Positions 35,120 through 43,002 of a stretch of 64,000 bases of DNA are shown here, piece after piece (position 1 is the first letter of the stretch; every line of letters starts with the position of its first letter). The notes below the pieces were generated by a model. It ran no database searches. It had not been told where the DNA came from and saw nothing but the letters and a program-made list of their open reading frames with translations. The stretch is taken from positions 1-64,000 of the forward strand of contig NZ_JAHWGP010000007.1 of the NCBI RefSeq assembly GCF_020873915.1, read 5' to 3'. The stretch is from Streptomyces sp. DH5 (lineage in GTDB: Bacteria; Actinomycetota; Actinomycetes; Streptomycetales; Streptomycetaceae). The position numbers were made by a program, and so were the translations under genes.

Positions 35120-35400
35120 AGTGCGGCAGCTGATGGTCTGTCCGGCTGTCCGGCTGGGTGGGCGGTCGCAGCCTTCTGGGCCTGGCGGGGGACGGTCTGG
35201 GCTTGTCGAGGTGCCCGTGCACCGTGAAACGGGGCACTCCGAATCTGTCGGGGATCTGCTGGACGGTCTTCTCCCGCTCGTCGTCGTAGAGCCGCTGGAC
35301 GAGCACGGCCTGGTCCGCGGTGAGCTCGGCCTGCGCCCGCCGTCTGTCCCGGCGGCGGATCCAACGCGTTCGGCGCGGGGTTCATCTCCACGCTCACGTC
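35120..35400 (-). pseudogene. C-terminal remnant of a serine recombinase
   Basis: AQAELTADQAVLVQRLYDDE followed by FGVPRFTVHGHLDK is the C-terminal helix-turn-helix of a resolvase. The frame is broken at both sides, with the coherent sequence split between two frames after the helix. Confidence 0.5.
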
Positions 35401-35463
35401 ACTCCGCCCCGGTGGGCAGAACCCACGCCGAACCCTACGGTTCGCACGGGGTCGCCCAGCTGA

Positions 35464-35907
35464 TCAGAGAGGCTGGCGAGGTGCCGCGAGTACGTCCCTG
35501 AGTACCTTCTCGAGCGTGACGCGGGCCAGTTCGTGTCTCAGGGTCTCCTCGATGTCCTGGTAGATGCCCCGCATTGCCGGCTGGATGCCGTGCCCCACCA
35601 CGCATCCCTGGTCCGGGGTGGTGCGGTGCATCGCGAACAGCGGGCCGGGTTCCACTGCCTCGTACACGTCGAGCAGGGTGATCGACCCCAGCTCGCGCGC
35701 CAGCGACCAGCCCGCGCCCGCGCCCCGCCGGGACTCCACGAGCCCGGCCCTGCGCAGCTCGCCGAGCAGCCGTCTGATCACCACGGGGTTGGTGTTCGCG
35801 CTGGTCGCGATCTGCTCGGAGGTGGCGACCTCATGGCCCTGGCGCTGGTAGAGACCGATCCAGGCCAGCGCATGGGCGGCAATGGTCAGCCTGCTGTTGG
35901 CGCTCAT
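35464..35907 (-). CDS. Rrf2 family transcriptional regulator
   Basis: A 147-residue regulator with an N-terminal winged helix (TSEQIATSANTNPVVIRRLL). It has one mid-domain Cys (QGCVVG) rather than the three-Cys cluster of Fe-S Rrf2 proteins, so a YwnA-like redox or ligand sensor is likely. It is divergent from an NTF2-like gene, and the gap is packed with GTTACGAC/GTCGCAAC repeats. ATG 35907 has GGAGG upstream. Confidence 0.85.
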   Translation of the reverse strand: MSANSRLTIAAHALAWIGLYQRQGHEVATSEQIATSANTNPVVIRRLLGELRRAGLVESRRGAGAGWSLARELGSITLLDVYEAVEPGPLFAMHRTTPDQGCVVGHGIQPAMRGIYQDIEETLRHELARVTLEKVLRDVLAAPRQPL

Positions 35908-35920
35908 GATCCCTCCTCCG

Positions 35921-36000
35921 GTCGCAACGCTCCATGTTACGACAGCGCAGTCGCAACAGTGAAGGTTGCGACCATCTGTCGTAACGGTTATCGTTACGAC
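35921..36000. promoter_or_regulatory. Array of Rrf2-type operator half-sites
   Basis: GTTACGACAG (35936-35945) and CTGTCGTAAC (35976-35985) form an outer inverted repeat, and GTCGCAAC (35950-35957) with GTTGCGAC (35965-35972) an inner one. Extra half-sites lie at 35921-35928 and 35993-36000. The array sits between the divergent Rrf2 and NTF2-like genes. Confidence 0.75.
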
Positions 36001-36068
36001 AACCGGGAAGGGTCAGTCAAGGACGAGCGCGGATCGTGAGCGTGTTGCGAACTCAAAGGAGAACAGGA

Positions 36069-36539
36069 ATGGAAAGTAACGAAAAGACCATTCGCGAGGC
36101 TTACCGGCTCGCGGAAGGGAACGTTCTCGACGGTGACGGTTTCCTGGCCTTGTTCACCGAGGACGGGTCGTTCAACGACATGTCGACCTCGCAGAGTTTC
36201 CGCGGAGAGCAGATTCCTCAGGTGATCGCGGGCCTCGCCCGCTCGTTCCCCGATGTACACCGTGAGCTGCTCGAGGTACATGCGTTCGGTGATGTCGTCG
36301 CCGTCGAGTTGCGAATCCAGGGCACGCATCTCGGAGGGTTTCCGACTCCGGTCGGCGAGATCCCACCGACCGGGAACCGGATCGACGTGCCGGCGGCGGA
36401 CCTCTGGTACCTCCGTGACGGAAAGATCGAAAGGTTCAATTGCTACAACTCGATGAGCGTGTGGCTTGATCAAATCGGGGTTCACCCTGACTTCAAGTCC
36501 GCAGTCGAAGCCACCGAGACAGCAGCCACGACGGCGTAA
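36069..36539 (+). CDS. NTF2-like / SnoaL-like ester cyclase family protein
   Basis: A 156-residue alpha+beta barrel protein with DGDGFLALFTEDGSF and IPPTGNRIDVPAADLW, typical of SnoaL-like proteins. Its small-molecule substrate is unknown. AAGGAG lies 8 bp before ATG 36069. It is probably repressed by the divergent Rrf2 regulator. Confidence 0.8.
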   Translation: MESNEKTIREAYRLAEGNVLDGDGFLALFTEDGSFNDMSTSQSFRGEQIPQVIAGLARSFPDVHRELLEVHAFGDVVAVELRIQGTHLGGFPTPVGEIPPTGNRIDVPAADLWYLRDGKIERFNCYNSMSVWLDQIGVHPDFKSAVEATETAATTA

Positions 36540-36934
36540 CTCTGCCGGTCAGCGCCGAGTATGCGACAAGACACTCCCTTCTTCGGGCCGCATATCCGGC
36601 GCTGCTTCTTGAACAAAGTTGTTGTTCGCACCCGACCGCCGACACGACCCGGCAGGCCGACTCATCGAGTATCAGCAGCCCCGGCCGGCAGGTAGGGCAA
36701 CGACCCACATCGAGTGACGTTCTCCGGGCCCGCCTCCACGAGACACACGGCTGCGACGAGACCCCACCCCGAAGGTCATCGAGGTACGCGGGGCCGGACT
36801 ACCCTTCCCCGTGCCGCCAAGCCCTGCGCATCCGACGCTGACCGTGGACGAGTTCCACGCGTGCGCGGATCATGGAGGGCTCGGCCTGCCATGAGTCCGT
36901 GACGATCACGAGAACCGGCGCGGAGGCCGGCGTG

Positions 36935-37330
36935 AGAGACGGCACCACCCGCGCCCCTCGCTCCGCCCTTGGGCAGGACGACGACTCCCAGCTCGACGCC
37001 TTGCGGGCCACGGCATCCCCAGGGACAAGATCTTCAGCGAGAAGATCAGCACCCGCGTCCGCGGAGGGCCCAGTTCGAGGAGGCGCTCGTACGGCGCGAG
37101 AGGCCAAGGCCCACGCCCCGCACTGCCGCGTCATCTTTACCGTGTACGAGATGAAGTGGCTCGGCCGCGACGCCGCCGAACTCACCGCGCTCGCCGACCA
37201 CCTCACCGCCCACGGCCTGGTCCTGGAGATGCTCGCCGGGCCCCTGCCCGGCATCTACGGCCCCACCGGCCCCGGCAAGCTGCTGTTCGCGTTCTTCGCG
37301 GCGATGGCGCCTGAACCTGCTGGGCCGCTA
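36935..37330 (+). pseudogene. Decayed serine recombinase (resolvase)
   Basis: Pieces in different frames give QDDDSQLDALR, DKIFSEKISTR and VYEMKWLGRDAAELTALADH, then GKLLFAFFAAMA, which is the resolvase catalytic domain. At least two frameshifts break it, and it runs into a Tn3 transposase tail. Confidence 0.7.
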
Positions 37331-37433
37331 CAGCTTCACCGCCTCCACTCCGGCCGCCGGTGTCCTGCGCCCACTGCGCGACCCGGATGTGCCCGAGCTG
37401 GACGAGGACGATGTGGATGACGGCGCGCACTGA
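37311..37433 (+). pseudogene. C-terminal remnant of a Tn3-family transposase
   Basis: LNLLGRYSFTAS ... PLRDPDVPELDEDD to TGA 37433 is a typical Tn3 TnpA C-terminus. It is joined directly to the resolvase remnant. The matching N-terminus is 4.5 kb upstream at 32738. Confidence 0.6.
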
Positions 37434-37534
37434 TCGAGCGGCCCTTGTGCCGTCCTTGTCGGTCGCATGCCGGATTGGCCGACCAGTGCTCCTGGCTGTG
37501 CTGGATCATCCGAGGGCGGGTCGGCCGCCCATGG

Positions 37535-37969
37535 TGAGGTTCCCCCGCTGCGCGGGAGTTGCTGACTAGCTGGTCAGGGCGGGTTGACGTGGTTTCAGGT
37601 TCACCGGTTCGGCCGGTGCCCGCGAAAAAAGCCGACGCCGTCCGCAGGACCTCGTTCGACCGCTTGAGCTGGGCGTTCTCCTTGCGCAGCGCGGTCAGCT
37701 CGGCGCGTTCGTCGCTGGTCAGCAGGTCATCACGCTCGCCGGCATCGGCCTCTGCCTGGCGGATCCAGCCGCGCAGGGCCTCGTGGTGCACGCCGAGCTC
37801 CTCGGCCATGCGGCGGATCACGGGCTTGGGCCCCGACGCGCGGTACATCCGCACCGCACGCTCACGCAACTCCAGCGGCTACTTCCTCGGGGCAGGCACC
37901 CACAGGGCTCCTCTCTGCGAGTCCCGTATGACCTGATGTCACCACTCTCCGCATCCCGGGGGAACCTCA
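37535..37969. mobile_element. IS3-family remnant with both terminal repeats (435 bp)
   Basis: TGAGGTTCCCCCG (37535-37547) and its exact complement (37957-37969) bracket a piece of orfA on the minus strand. The orfB part is gone, leaving a deletion derivative that could be moved only by a related transposase. Confidence 0.65.
37618..37899 (-). pseudogene. IS3 orfA fragment with internal stop
   Basis: From GTG 37899 the frame reads VPAPRK then TAG (37879-37881), and continues PLELRERAVRMYR, ELGVHHEALRGWIRQ and KENAQLKRSNEVLRTASAFF, the helix-turn-helix and leucine-zipper region of IS3 OrfA. Confidence 0.75.
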
Positions 37970-38032
37970 CAGTCCCGGCCCAGCGCAAGGCCCGCCGAGA
38001 GTACGAGAACCGGGTCAGCACACTCACGCCCT

Positions 38033-38085
38033 GACCATGGTCGTTCTCAGCGCCCATCGCTGTACCGATGTTCCCCGAGGCCGGC
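38033..38085 (-). repeat. 53-bp inverted repeat, right copy
   Basis: Inverted partner of 32603-32655. Reading inward, both ends begin with the same sequence, as transposon termini do. No direct target repeat was identified at the outer edges. Confidence 0.8.
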
Positions 38086-38114
38086 CGCCGCCCGGTCGGA
38101 GTCGCCCGCGGTGG

Positions 38115-38540
38115 TCAGGTGACCGGCTCGCCCACTCCCAGCAGGTTCCCCTCACTGTCGTGGAACCAGGCCGCGCGCTCGGCGCGGCAGCCCTTGGTCG
38201 GGTAGTAGCCGTCGACCCCGGCGATGCCGTCGGTGGTGCGCAGGCCGGGCACGTCGACCTCCTCGAACACCACGCCGCGCCGCCGCAGCTCCGACACGAC
38301 GCGCTCGATGTCGTCGACCTCGAAGGCCATCTGGGTGAAGGTGCCCGGGGAGGCTCCGGTCGACCGGTAGAGGGCGAACTCCACGCCCGAGCAGCGGTAC
38401 AGCAGTCCCCCGGGCCGTTCGTCGACGGGCTCCAGGCCGAGCCGCTCGGCGTAGAAGCGCCGTGCCCGGTCGAGGTCGCGCGCGGGGAGCCTCGTCGCCA
38501 CACGAGCACCGGTCAGAAGCCGCCCGTCGGGTGCGTTCAT
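38115..38540 (-). CDS. VOC (glyoxalase-like) family protein
   Basis: A 141-residue protein with paired beta-alpha-beta modules (RARRFYAERLGLEP; WFHDSEGNLLGVGEP). VOC proteins bind metal and act in isomerisation, dioxygenation or antibiotic binding. ATG 38540 is chosen, with GGAAGG almost abutting it; ATG 38558 is an alternative. Confidence 0.8.
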   Translation of the reverse strand: MNAPDGRLLTGARVATRLPARDLDRARRFYAERLGLEPVDERPGGLLYRCSGVEFALYRSTGASPGTFTQMAFEVDDIERVVSELRRRGVVFEEVDVPGLRTTDGIAGVDGYYPTKGCRAERAAWFHDSEGNLLGVGEPVT

Positions 38541-38623
38541 CCTTCCACTGTGACGCACGGCGGGCGTGAGTGGCGGGGGCGCGGGCGGTTACCCGGCACC
38601 CGGGGCGAGGAAGGGAGCGAGCC

Positions 38624-39277
38624 GTGCGATTCCGAAACCGCGGGGAAGCCGGCCAGGAGCTGGCCGTCAGGCTGCTGGAGTGGGCGAGCAGCGGTGATCT
38701 CGCCAATGTGTTCGTGCTGGCCCTGCCACGCGGCGGTGTCCCGGTCGGGGCGGAGATCGCCCGCGTGATGGCCGTCCCGCTGGACGTGCTGGTGGTCCGC
38801 AAGATCGGGGTGCCCGGGGCGCCCGAGGTGGGCATCGGGGCCGTCGCCGGGGACGACCCGCCGGTGTTCGACCGCACGGGGCTGCGTGCGCTGGGCCTCT
38901 CCGAGGACGAGCTGAGTTCCGAGGTGATCCGGGCGCGTGTCGAGCTGTACCGGCGTGAGTGGGTCTACCGCGGCGGACGTCCCGCGCCCGACGTGCGCGG
39001 TCACAGTGTCGTCCTGGTGGACGACGGCCTCGCCACGGGGGTCACGGCCCGTGCCGCCCTCCGGTTCGTGCGGCGCGGGGGACCGCTGCGGCTGACGCTG
39101 GCGGTCCCGGTGTGTCCGGCGCGGACCGCCGCCGCACTGCGGGGCGAGGCCGACGACGTCATCGCCCTGCACCGGCCGGAGCGGCTGGGCACGGTGGGCG
39201 AGTGGTACGACGACTTCCGCCCCGTCTCCGACGAGGACGTCATGGACGCCCTGCGGCAGCCGCACCCGGCCGGGTGA
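38624..39277 (+). CDS. Phosphoribosyltransferase family protein
   Basis: A 217-residue type I PRTase-like protein. The PRPP loop is VVLVDDGLATGVTARA, and LPRGGVPVGAEIA lies early in the chain. Stand-alone proteins of this group have no settled substrate. GTG 38624 follows GAGGAAGGGA. Confidence 0.82.
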   Translation: MRFRNRGEAGQELAVRLLEWASSGDLANVFVLALPRGGVPVGAEIARVMAVPLDVLVVRKIGVPGAPEVGIGAVAGDDPPVFDRTGLRALGLSEDELSSEVIRARVELYRREWVYRGGRPAPDVRGHSVVLVDDGLATGVTARAALRFVRRGGPLRLTLAVPVCPARTAAALRGEADDVIALHRPERLGTVGEWYDDFRPVSDEDVMDALRQPHPAG

Positions 39278-39327
39278 CGCGACCGTCGACTCGCCCGTCC
39301 CTGCGCCGGTCACCTGGCGTGCGGCGC

Positions 39328-39718
39328 ATGACGGAGCGACGCGCGGTTCTCAGCGGCTCGACGTTCGAGGAGCGGATCGGCTACGCCCGTGCCGTGATCC
39401 ACGGGGACTCGGTCCACGTGTCCGGCACGACCGGGTTCGACTACACGGCGATGACGATCTCCGACGACGTGGTGGGGCAGGCCGAGCAGTGCCTGCGCAC
39501 CATCGGGTCCGCGCTGAGCGAGGCGGGGTGCACCTTCGCCGATGTGGTGCGGGTGCGTTATCCGCTGCCCGACCGTGACGACTCCGAGCCCTGCCGGCCG
39601 GTCCTGCACCGCTGTTTCGGCGAGGCCCGGCCGGCCGGCCGCCATGCTCGTGTGCGGGCTCGCCGGCCCGCGGATGCGGATCGAGGTCGAGGTGTACGCG
39701 CAGCGGCCGTCCCGATGA
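39328..39718 (+). pseudogene. RidA family protein, frameshifted
   Basis: Up to FGEARPA the frame from ATG 39328 is a good RidA (enamine/imine deaminase). The remaining conserved C-terminus (MLVCGLAGPRMRIEVEVYAQ) lies in another frame, ending at TGA 39718. Removing four bases from the GGCC run at 39626-39643 restores one ORF of about 128 residues. Confidence 0.75.
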
Positions 39719-39743
39719 CGTCGGGGCCCGGGGATCCGGCCCC

Positions 39744-40535
39744 TCAGAGCTCGGCGAGCACCACGAAGTCCGCACCGAAGGGGTCGAGGCAGACGGCCAT
39801 GCGACCCACACCCTGCGCGTTCTCCGGCCCCATCTGCACCTTCCCTCCGTGTTCCCGTACCTGGGCGACCGCGGCGTCGCAGTCGGCGACGGCGAAGACC
39901 GGATGCCAGTACGGCCGCCCACCCGCAAGGGCGAGATCGTCCTCGCCGACCTCCATCAGACCGCCGTGCATCCGCTCCTCCGGCAGACCGGACGGAGTGA
40001 TCATGGTGTAGGTGCCCTCGCCGCCGGGCATCTGCGTGTCGCTGTACTGCCAGCCGAGGACTCCGCCGTAGAACTCCTTCGCGGCGGCCGCGTCGCTCGT
40101 GTACAGCTCGGTCCAGCACAGCGAGCCCTGCTCGTCCACCAGGTCGACGCCCTTGCTCTCTCCGGGCTGCCAGACGGCGAACTGGCCGCCCAGCGGGTCG
40201 CTGTACTGCGCCATCCGCCCCCACTGCTCGAGATCCATCGGGGGGACACGCACGGTACCGCCGGCGCTCTCGACGGCCGCGGTCGTCGCGTCCGCGTCGG
40301 TGACGGTGTAGTAGATCATCCACGCCGGGCGAGCGCCCTCCTCGGTGAGCTTGCCGAGTCCGGCGACCATCTTGCCGTTCGTGCTGAACATCCCGCCCTC
40401 GACGTCCTCCCCGTCGCCCATCGGCTCGTAGTCCCAGCCGAGGACCGCGCCGTAGAAGGCGGCCGCGGCCGGGACGTCGGGGACCCCGAGGTCGAGCATG
40501 CAGGGCGAGCCGGGGGCGAAGTCAGTGGTGATCAC
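39744..40535 (-). CDS. Two-domain VOC (glyoxalase-like) protein
   Basis: A 263-residue protein with two VOC modules (AAAFYGAVLGWDYEP and AAKEFYGGVLGWQYSD). Proteins of this type include a hydroxylase-like group common in Streptomyces. GTG 40535 follows AAAGGA. Confidence 0.85.
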   Translation of the reverse strand: MITTDFAPGSPCMLDLGVPDVPAAAAFYGAVLGWDYEPMGDGEDVEGGMFSTNGKMVAGLGKLTEEGARPAWMIYYTVTDADATTAAVESAGGTVRVPPMDLEQWGRMAQYSDPLGGQFAVWQPGESKGVDLVDEQGSLCWTELYTSDAAAAKEFYGGVLGWQYSDTQMPGGEGTYTMITPSGLPEERMHGGLMEVGEDDLALAGGRPYWHPVFAVADCDAAVAQVREHGGKVQMGPENAQGVGRMAVCLDPFGADFVVLAEL

Positions 40536-41401
40536 CGCGTGGTCCTTTCGCTGGGTCCGTTTGGCCTCAGCGTGCCACCGGGCACTGACACCCGCCCTCC
40601 GGCGTCACCCTCCGGGCGTCGCGGAAACGGCTGCTCCTCGCCCGCGCCGCTCTTCGTGAACGGCAGCAGGAGCCGGGACGGGTGGGCGGCGTCACGGTAG
40701 ATCTTGTGGGTGACGGGGCGGCCCACCGGCAGGTGGAAGGCGTCCGGCGGCAGCAGCGCGTCGGCCGGCGGTTCGTTGTCGGAGAGCTCCACGACCAGCT
40801 TGTGGCCCGGCAGGAACGTCGCCGCGAACGGGTAGGCGCGCAGCACGTACTCCTCGGTCTTCCCCGGCTCGACGGGTACCGCGCGGGTGTGCGGGTGGCG
40901 GGTGTCGCCCTCGGTGGTGCGCTCCTCGTCGAGCTCGCGGTGCTACGCCTTGAGGTGGGCGGTCGTGACGAGCTGCCGCTTGCCGCCCGGTGCCTCGTCC
41001 CACATCCGCAGGATGAAGTTGGTGCCGGGCTGGTCGATCTGGGCGATGAGGTGCGCCGCGCCCTGGCCGACCATCTCGGCGGGCTCGGCGGCTCGGTGAA
41101 CGGCTCCGTGCTCCAGCTGAGCACCTCCACCTTGTCGGTGCTCGTGAGCGGTGCCTGGTAGGAGCCGTCCGGCCGCGCCGTCCGCTCACGACGGCACGAC
41201 GCCGGACCCGGTCCCCGCGCGCTGACCGAGCGGTTCGCTACGGACGGTGTGCGGCGCACCGCGTTCCCGTGGTCCCGCAGCCGGATCGCCCCGGCTGCGG
41301 GGCCTTCGGGCGCTCCGCCTCCGGTCGGGCCGTCCATCGCGACGTCGTCGTGGATCTTCCTGCCGTTCCACACCACGGTGACGACGCGCTTCGGAGGCCC
41401 C
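40532..41401 (-). pseudogene. Joined remnants of a DUF1080 domain and a CocE/NonD hydrolase
   Basis: The 5' part (VVWNGRKIHDDV ... IRLRDHGNAVR, about 41401-41255) is a DUF1080 sugar-hydrolase-type domain tail. The 3' part (SYQAPLTSTDKVEVLSWSTE ... FLPGHKLVVELSDNEP) is the C-terminal jelly-roll of an X-Pro dipeptidyl-peptidase-like hydrolase. A frameshift near 41085-41095 and a TAG (40943-40945) break it. Confidence 0.65.
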
Positions 41402-42143
41402 TAATCGGCGGGGGGCAGGCGGTAGACCGTGACGTGGGAGGGCGAATCGGCCGTGAAGGGTGCCTCGTTCCAGTCGGCGTGCCTGGACTCCAGTCGGAGG
41501 CCCGCCAGTTGGGCCATCAGGTCGAGCTCGGCCGGCCAGATGTAGCGGTGCGGGCTGCGGAACAGCCGCGCCTGTTCGGTCTCGTCGAACCGGAAGTGGT
41601 GCGAGACGACGTGCTGGTGGAGGACGTCGTACGTGTCCAGGCCGATGCAGCCGGGGCCCGACTCCCAGACGGTGGCCTTCTGGCCCGGCGGAAGCCGGCG
41701 CAGTTCGGGCACCCACAGCTCGACCACGAACCGCCCGCCGGGTGCGAGGTGGCGGGCGGCGTTGCGGAAGCACTCGACCTGCTCGGCCTGGGTGAGCAGG
41801 TTCGAGATGGTGTTGTAGACGAGGTAGACCAGGGTGTACTCACCGGGGGCGGTGGCGTTCGCCATGTCACCGATGACCACCGGGATCGCCGACCCGCCGG
41901 CCTTGGCGCGCAGTCGCTCCACCATGGGGCGGGAGGAGTCGATGCCCGTGACGGGCACTCCCCGGCCGGCGAGCGGAACGGCCACCCGCCCGTGCCGATG
42001 GCGAACTCGAGGGCCGCCCCGTCCCCCGCGAGCCGGGCCAGCCGCTCCACGGCCGGCCCCAGCACCTCGGGTGCGAACATGCCGGTGCCGGGCGTGTCAT
42101 AGCGTCCGGCGGCGTCCGCGTTCCAGATTCCTTCCAGATCCAT
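41401..42143 (-). pseudogene. SAM-dependent methyltransferase, frameshifted
   Basis: MDLEGIWNADAAGRYD to FAIGTG (from ATG 42143) and VAVPLAGRGVPVTGIDSS onward are one class I methyltransferase split by a single missing base near 41983-41990, inside the SAM-binding motif I. The rest is intact to the stop at 41401. Either a real recent mutation or a sequence error. Confidence 0.8.
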
Positions 42144-42148
42144 TGCCC

Positions 42149-42175
42149 CAACGCTCCCCGCACGCAGGGGCGTTG
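42149..42175 (-). terminator. Hairpin after the carboxylase/methyltransferase ORF
   Basis: CAACGCTCCCC (42149-42159) pairs with GGGGCGTTG (42167-42175) with one bulged base and a 7-base loop. Confidence 0.5.
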
Positions 42176-42189
42176 TCCAATGAGTTACG

Positions 42190-43002
42190 TCACGGCTTGC
42201 GGGCGAGGCCGCCGTGCTCGGCGATGGTCACCGGCTCGGGCGCGGAGCTGTCCGGACGCCACAGCTGGACCGAGACGACGCCGGGGTCGACGAGTTCCAG
42301 CCCGTCGAAGAACGCCGTGATCTCCTCGACGGTACGCAGGTTGTAGGGGATGGCGCCGCTCTTGTTGTAACCGTCCTGGGCCTGCTCGAAGTCCGGGTCG
42401 ACGCCGCGCGAACCGTCGTTGATCGAGAGGTAACTGCCGGACGGGAGCACGGCCATCAGCCGGGTGACGATGGAACGGGCCTGGTCGTAGTCCGCGATGT
42501 GCCCCAGGATGTTGCTGAGGATGAGGGCGGTGGGACGCGTGAGGTCCAGTGTCTGCCCCGCGGCCTCCAGGATGCGGTCGGGCTCCAGGACGCTCGCGTC
42601 GACGTACGCCGTCGCCCCCTCCGGTGTGGAGTAGAGCAGCGCGCGGGCGTGGGCCAGCACCATCGGGTCGTTGTCGACGTAGACGATCCGGGAGTCCGGC
42701 GCGATCCGCTGGGCGACCTGGTGGGTGTTGTCGGCCGTGGGCAGCCCGGTCCCGATGTCCAGGAACTGGCGTATGCCCTGCTCGGCGACCAGATAGGTGA
42801 TGTTGCGCCGCAGGAAGGCACGGCTGCTGCGGGCGATGGTGACGATGCCGGGGAAGACGGCGGTGTAGGCGTCACCGGCTTCCTCGTCGACGGGATAGTT
42901 GTCCTTCCCTCCCAGCCAGTAGTTCCAGATGCGGGCCGAGTGCGGCACCGAGGTGTCGATCTTCTGTTGCGCTGATCCGGGCGCCGCGGCAGGGTCGGTC
43001 AT
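42190..43002 (-). CDS. S-adenosyl methyltransferase (DUF574), possible independent start
   Basis: The 270-residue tail of the fused frame begins at ATG 43002 (MTDPAAAPGS), the natural start of this large Streptomyces family. IWNYWLGGKDNYPVDEEAGD and FLDIGTGLPT are its signatures; a SAM-binding fold is clear. No strong RBS is seen before 43002. Confidence 0.6.
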   Translation of the reverse strand: MTDPAAAPGSAQQKIDTSVPHSARIWNYWLGGKDNYPVDEEAGDAYTAVFPGIVTIARSSRAFLRRNITYLVAEQGIRQFLDIGTGLPTADNTHQVAQRIAPDSRIVYVDNDPMVLAHARALLYSTPEGATAYVDASVLEPDRILEAAGQTLDLTRPTALILSNILGHIADYDQARSIVTRLMAVLPSGSYLSINDGSRGVDPDFEQAQDGYNKSGAIPYNLRTVEEITAFFDGLELVDPGVVSVQLWRPDSSAPEPVTIAEHGGLARKP

